Positions 59,160 through 64,000 of a stretch of 64,000 nt of DNA are shown here, piece after piece. Numbering within the stretch: the stretch's first letter is position 1; each line of letters opens with the position of its first letter. The stretch covers positions 6,227,622 through 6,291,621 of the forward strand of contig NC_052489.1 in NCBI RefSeq assembly GCF_009730915.1. The letters run 5' to 3'. The notes under the pieces were generated by a model, which made no database searches, had not been told where the DNA came from, and worked only from the letters and a program-made list of their open reading frames with translations. A program made the position numbers and the translations under genes. The stretch comes from Dioscorea cayenensis subsp. rotundata (Eukaryota; Streptophyta; Magnoliopsida; Dioscoreales; Dioscoreaceae).

Positions 59160-62100
59160 GTAGGGGCCTGAGGGTGGATAGAGATGAAGCTATGATGGAG
59201 TTGGTTCGAGAGGTGGTAGGCATGGGCGCGACTGCAGACAAAGCACAAGCGCGACCACCCCCCACCACCGCCGCCTCCTCCCGCCCGCCGCCTACTTCCC
59301 TGTGAGCTTAAGGAGAAGACTATTATGGAATTCAAAAAGATCGGGTCCGCTACTCGCTGAGGGCACTCACCAATCCCCGATGATGTGGAGGTTTGGGTAG
59401 AAGAAATGGAGAAAAGCTTTTTCATAGCTGACGTAAGTGAAATGTAAGAAGAAAAAGCTTAGGTTCTGGAGCGTATACGCCAAGGGACCCAAGAAACCAT
59501 CGGGTACAGTAGGAGAACTCAGATTCGCTGGAAAGGAGTTCGAATCTGGGAGCACCGAGGAAAGCTCTCTTTTCTCAGAATACTTCCACCGTAGACAAGA
59601 TGGTGCGCTTGAGAGAAAATTCATTAACTTGACGCAGGGAGTATCGTCCGTTGACGAGTATGAGATGGAATTCGATAGCTTTCTAGGTACTGTCCGGGTT
59701 GGTCGATGATGATCAGTGCTGTGGCTCGACGCTTTGGAGGGAGGCTCAGCAGCACATATTCGGAGGGGTTTAGCCGCTACACCGACCACCGTGCATGCAG
59801 TAGGTGGTAGCGCCGCTAAGTCACTGGACACCCTTGCGAAAGCGACACCAGTGGATCAAAGCGTAAGATTTCGTATAGAGAGAGATAGAAGTTTTCGACA
59901 ACAAGGGAGACCGTAATATCGAACGGAGGAAGATCCAAGTCCGACGTGGGTCGAATAAGTCTCAAACAGCGGGGTGAGCCGCCACCGTAGATCTCGAGGA
60001 TTGCCACCGCTTCTTCCTCGCTCGCCGTAGAAATGCTCTACTTGCGCGGCTGCGCACGACTCTGAAGGATCGCAAAAGCGGGCGTTGTGGGCATGTTGCA
60101 GTGTGGCAGCCCTGAGCACCATATTAGCTAGAGTGTCCACAGACGCAGCCTTTCCTGAGCACAAAGATCTCTACGCTCAAAAATCTAGGTACACGAACCA
60201 AACAACTAAACCTCGTGGTTCTGCTGGGTCACAGCAGAGTGAGTGAGACGGGTCGCGAGCAACCCTCATCCTCAACTCAACATAAAGTTGAAGGTCAAGA
60301 CACAAGGACGAGTTTACGCATCGACCAGAGGATGCTCATGCCTCAAATGCAAAGGGTGTCGTATATTATCGCTTATTCCACATACGCCTGTCTTATTTGA
60401 TTCTCGAGCTACACATTCGCTTATCTCGGCTCGCTTTTTATTCGAAACATGTTTTGGCGTCATACTACTTTTTGAGTATGACGTTTTGTGTTACATCCAG
60501 ATGGAGCTTGATATTGTTCTTAGTAGAGCATGTGAGAACCTGTCCCATTATTGTCAGTCTTTGGCCATGAGTTGCTAGCTCGCCTTCATGCTAGCGCGGT
60601 ACGACTCGACTATGATATCATTTTTGGGAATCGGATTTTTCCGTCTAGATTTCATGTCAGAAGTCGATTGTTATGCAAAAAGGGTAGTGTTTACCCTCGG
60701 TGAAACTCGAAGTTCACCTCGTGGAAATGAGTCTCTGTCACCGCTCCGTGGATTTCCGCTTACAAGCTCGGAAATTACTTGGTGGCCGGGGTTTCGAACA
60801 TTGTAGGAAGTTGAATCGAAGGGCGCGTTAGAGGATATTCGTGTGGTCGTAGAGTTTTCCGATGTTTTTCCGGGAGGATCTTCCCGGGCTTGCCACCGCA
60901 TGCAGAAGTGGATTTTGGTATCGATTTGATCCTGGAGCGAGCCACATACTCTAAGGCTCCTTACGTGACGGCACCGCGTAACTTAAGGAGTTAAAGAAGC
61001 AACTTGAGGAACTACTTGGAGTAGGTTTTATTCGGCCTCAAGAGCCCGCGCGCCCAGCTTTTGTTCGTGAAGAAGAAGGATGGCGAGATGCGATTGGCGC
61101 ATCGACTACCGAGATCAACAAGGTGACGAGAAGAATCGATATCCACGCTCCCTGGACGATGACCTCGATCAATCGTAGGTTCTCGAGCCAAAAATTGATC
61201 TCGTGTCGATATCACCAAATCAAGATCAAGGTGTGGGATGTGTCAAGTTCGTGCATTTCGACCTCAAGTTATGGGCATTATGAGTTTCTTGTAACGCCTT
61301 TTCTGTCGACTAACGCCTACTGCTTTTTATGGATTTGATGAATAGAACATTTAAACCTTTCTTGGATAGGTTCGTAGATGGTTTTTATCGATGATATTCG
61401 CGTATATTCAAGAGTCATGAAGAGCATGAAGAGCACTTGAGGATTGTACTAGGCATCTTGAGAGAGAAGCAAACCGCTTATGCAAATTTTCTCCAAGTGT
61501 GTAGTTCCGTCGACGTAGGTGGCTTTCCTCGTGGTCGTGATAACTAAGGATGGGATTTCGCTGATCCCAAGAAGATAGAAGTCGTTGTGCTGAGTGGAAG
61601 AGACCCACAGTAACGTGGCGAGATTCGCAGCTTCGGGGCTAGCTGCTATTATAGACTGAGTTTGTAGGGCAAGAGTTGCATGCGATTCATCGACCAAACT
61701 CACGCGAGAAAGGAGCAAGTTTTCAAATGGTCGATCAAATAAGTGAACAAAAAGTTTCCAAGAGTTGAAACACCGGTTGGTGTTCTGCACCTATTCTCAC
61801 ACTTCCATCTCCTCGGTGAAGGGTTTACCATTTATAGTGATGTAGTAAACCGGTCTTGGGTGTGTATCGACGCGGAACAGGGTCATGTGCTGGCTTATGC
61901 TTCTAGACAGTTTGAAAACCATTTTGAGGCTGAACTATCCCACTCATGATCCGGAGTTAGTCATGGGTGATGCCCAAGATATGGAGGCATTACTTGTCAT
62001 GTGAGACTTGTGAGGTGTTCTACGATCACAAGAGCCTTAAATACATTTTCACAAGTAAGGAGCCGAATATGAGACTGAGGAGATCGCTGAGTTATCGAAA

Positions 62101-63740
62101 GACTATGATTCGACCATCGACCATCATCCCGAAAGGCAAATGTGGTAGACGATGCCCCTTAGTAGGAAATCTTCAAGTGGCTGCATACATTAATCACCTC
62201 CCCGTGAAGCCTCATCTTGGAGGATTTGAGACCTAATGGACCTACAAGTGGTGCTAAAGGACAACCGCAGTATTTGGTGTTTAGGCGGTGAGACCTACTC
62301 TATCCGAGAGGATTAAAGCAGAGACAAGAAGTGGATGGTTATCTCGGAAGATCTCGGCAAGAAGTGGAAAGGGGCACCCAAGTTCGCGTTTAGAATTCAT
62401 GAAGATGGCTCAAGAAGATTCGTGATCGGATTTGTGTTCCAAATAATTCGTAATCGAAAAAGGAAATCATGGAGGAAGCTCATTATACGCTACTCAAATG
62501 AGCATCCCCGGAAGCACCAAATGTACAAGGATTTGAAGGATATCTTTTGCTGGAACAACATGAAGAGAGATCGTCGCGATAGTTCGTGGGTACGTTGCTT
62601 GACCCGTCGCCAGTCAAGGTGGAGCATCGTAGGCCGACGGGCTTACGGACTCCTCTTCCCATTCCCTGAGTGGAAGTGGAGAACATTGCTGCTGGATTTT
62701 GTATCGGGTTTCTCGAACCAAGTGAAAAGGTCTCGGTAAAGGTGTGGTGGGTGGTGGGACGTCGACCAAGTCTCGCTCACTGGCCGCCGGATTGGCATGA
62801 CTTTAGAGAAGTTAGCTTCAGCTGTACATCTGATCAGTGGCGAGACTTCATGGTGCTCTCACATTTTCTGTGTCCGATCGATACGCGGTTCGTGGCACAC
62901 TTCCGGGAGGAGTCTACAAGGCCTTAGGAACCAAATTGACGTTCGAAAGACAGCTTTTCATCCGCAGAACACTGGGCGAGAGAACAATTCGATTCTGGAG
63001 GATATGCTCGGGCTTTGAGATGCTTGATTTTTCGGGCCTTCGATCGACATTTGCCATCGATAGAGTTTTCTTATAATACATGCTATCGTCAAGTATTCAA
63101 ACGGCTCCTTATGAGGCATCGACCGTATGAGATGATGTCCACCTATTTGTTGGGATGATGTGGGGAGAACGTAAATTGTTAGGCCGTAGATCGTTTGCAA
63201 CACAGTGAGAAAGTTCGCCTTATCGGAGATCGTCATGCAGCAGTACGCGAGCGTGCGTAAAAAGTTACGCAGATACAGGAGAAGAAGCTCTGGAGTTCCA
63301 GTGGGTGATCATAGTGTTCTTAAGAGTAGCTCCCACTAAAGGAGTTATTCGCTTTTGGTGTGAGAGGAAGCTCACCCTTTGGTTTATCTAGTCCGCTTCG
63401 AGATTTTGGAACGCATCGCGAGGTGGCATATCGACTTGCATTACCACTCTTCACCGCTCTAGCACATGATGTGTTCCATGCTTTCTATCGAAAGAAGTTC
63501 ATTCCGAATCCCGACTACGTGATACAATTTTTCCTGACTTTGAGCTTTAGCAAATGATTTGACGTACGAGGAGCAACCTATAAAGATTGTGGATTTTAAG
63601 GAGCAAACATTGAGAAGCCGGGTCATTTCTATGTCAAGGTTCAATGGAGCAATCATTCGAAAGCTGAAGCAACCTCGGGGAGTTGGAGTCCTAGAGATAA
63701 AAGGGAGATATCCGTATCTGATACCTTAGACTGAAGTTTA
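59160..63740 (+). pseudogene. Gag-pol remnant of the Ty3/gypsy element, heavily frameshifted
   Basis: Recognisable pieces in order on the plus strand are as follows. A gag segment with LTQGVSSVDEYEMEF lies at about 59630-59680. A protease site with LFDSRATHSLISARF lies at about 60388-60435; the family norm is DSGAT, so the glycine is changed. Reverse transcriptase runs from about 60905 to 61500 and includes RYHQIKIK, YGHYEFLVTPF and a damaged FIDDI block. An RNase H start (FTIYSD) is near 61828. Integrase covers about 62470-63080 with a TAFHPQNTG block. A chromodomain-region tail lies at about 63480-63720 (KFIPNPDYVI, VQWSN). Frame changes and short losses are far denser than in the neighbouring genes. 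It is non-functional as assembled. Confidence 0.85.
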
Positions 63741-63758
63741 GAGGACTAAACTCCTTCT

Positions 63759-63770
63759 AAGGAGGAGGAG
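63759..63770 (+). other. Polypurine tract of the Ty3/gypsy element
   Basis: AAGGAGGAGGAG stands directly before the second LTR copy. Confidence 0.75.
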
Positions 63771-63772
63771 TT

Positions 63773-64000
63773 TGTGACCCACCTCTTTAAAATTATCTTT
63801 TTGTATTTAATTTAATTAGTTTCATTTAAAAGTTTTATCTTATCCTTTTCATAACCTTCTACCCATATTTTTAGGCTAACCTCCCACCGCACTGATAAAT
63901 CTCAATAAAAGGGATAACTCGCAGCCTCTCCCTATCGTCTCCTTTAGCGTCAGGGTGGCGTAATCCCAGAGGTCTCCAAATTCCCGATCGTCAAACGAGG
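63773..64000 (+). repeat. 3' LTR, first 228 bp, cut by the window end
   Basis: Starts TGTGACCC and follows the 5' LTR from 56869 onward, sharing for example TAGTTTCATTTAAAAG and GATAAATCTCAATAAAAG. Confidence 0.85.

Larger units (their letters stand above)
56869..64000 (+). mobile_element. Ty3/gypsy chromovirus-type (Tekay/Del-like) LTR retrotransposon, runs off the window
   Basis: The 5' LTR (56869-58919) is followed by a degenerate primer site, gag, protease, reverse transcriptase, RNase H, integrase and a chromodomain-like tail. A polypurine tract and a second LTR copy start at 63773. Domain order (integrase last) and the tail define the gypsy chromovirus type. Internal frames change every few tens of codons. 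The first 220 bp of the two LTRs differ largely by small indels, many in homopolymers. Confidence 0.9.

Noticed and set aside
1..64000. tRNA or rRNA genes
   Set aside because: I scanned for obvious T-loop and anticodon-arm patterns and rRNA-like stretches and found none I could support; a covariance-model search would be needed to exclude them.

Overview
The window is nuclear DNA of a flowering plant. It has multi-exon genes with short exons and AT-rich introns (GT-AG, plus one GC-AG), plant-type gene families, and a dense load of plant transposons (MULE, hAT, Ty1/copia, Ty3/gypsy, TRIM, MITE). The species cannot be named from the sequence. A run of exactly 1000 Ns (31212-32211) joins two contigs.

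Layout. 1-24.9 kb is transposon territory. A decayed MULE transposase on the minus strand (685-5004, with 5' sequence continuing at 15221-16215) was hit twice by one LTR retrotransposon family in opposite orientations: a solo LTR (1704-3470, target duplication ACAAC) and a 9.7-kb element (5526-15220, minus strand, duplication GATRT). The 9.7-kb element carries gag and protease but no reverse transcriptase or integrase. It also has an accessory ORF preceded by a six-unit palindromic array and a TATA-like box that resemble its own LTR promoter. Two copia pol relics (16965-19639) and a hAT element with a perfect 8-bp duplication (20743-22754) follow. 25.5-28.35 kb holds the first four exons of a Raf-like MAPKKK whose remaining exons are absent before the gap. 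The last 2 kb before the gap (about 29165-31211) differ sharply in composition from everything around them.

After the gap comes a compact genic block. Three plus-strand genes are a COQ8/ABC1 atypical kinase (32639-36703), a PIG-O-type GPI ethanolamine-phosphate transferase (37380-45864, 19 exons) and a pectin acetylesterase (47917-52203, 12 exons). A 330-bp TRIM element with a 5-bp duplication lies at 53047-53376. A minus-strand R2R3-MYB follows (55291-56573). The block ends in a chromoviral Ty3/gypsy element whose 5' LTR starts 295 bp upstream of the MYB start codon and which runs off the window.

How the genes relate. These are ordinary single nuclear genes, not an operon or pathway. COQ8 serves mitochondrial ubiquinone synthesis, PIG-O serves GPI-anchor assembly in the ER, the esterase trims wall pectin, and the MYB resembles subgroup factors linked to cell-wall and mucilage traits.

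Sequence quality. All four genes right of the gap need single-base frame corrections (12 in about 7.1 kb of coding sequence). Eleven can be placed, and ten of these fall in homopolymers of four or five bases or in short G runs. Splice sites and conserved residues are intact. This pattern fits uncorrected long-read consensus better than four simultaneous pseudogenes. I found no evidence for a wholly new biological system. The best candidate for novelty is the internal promoter-like cassette inside the gag-protease-only retroelement.
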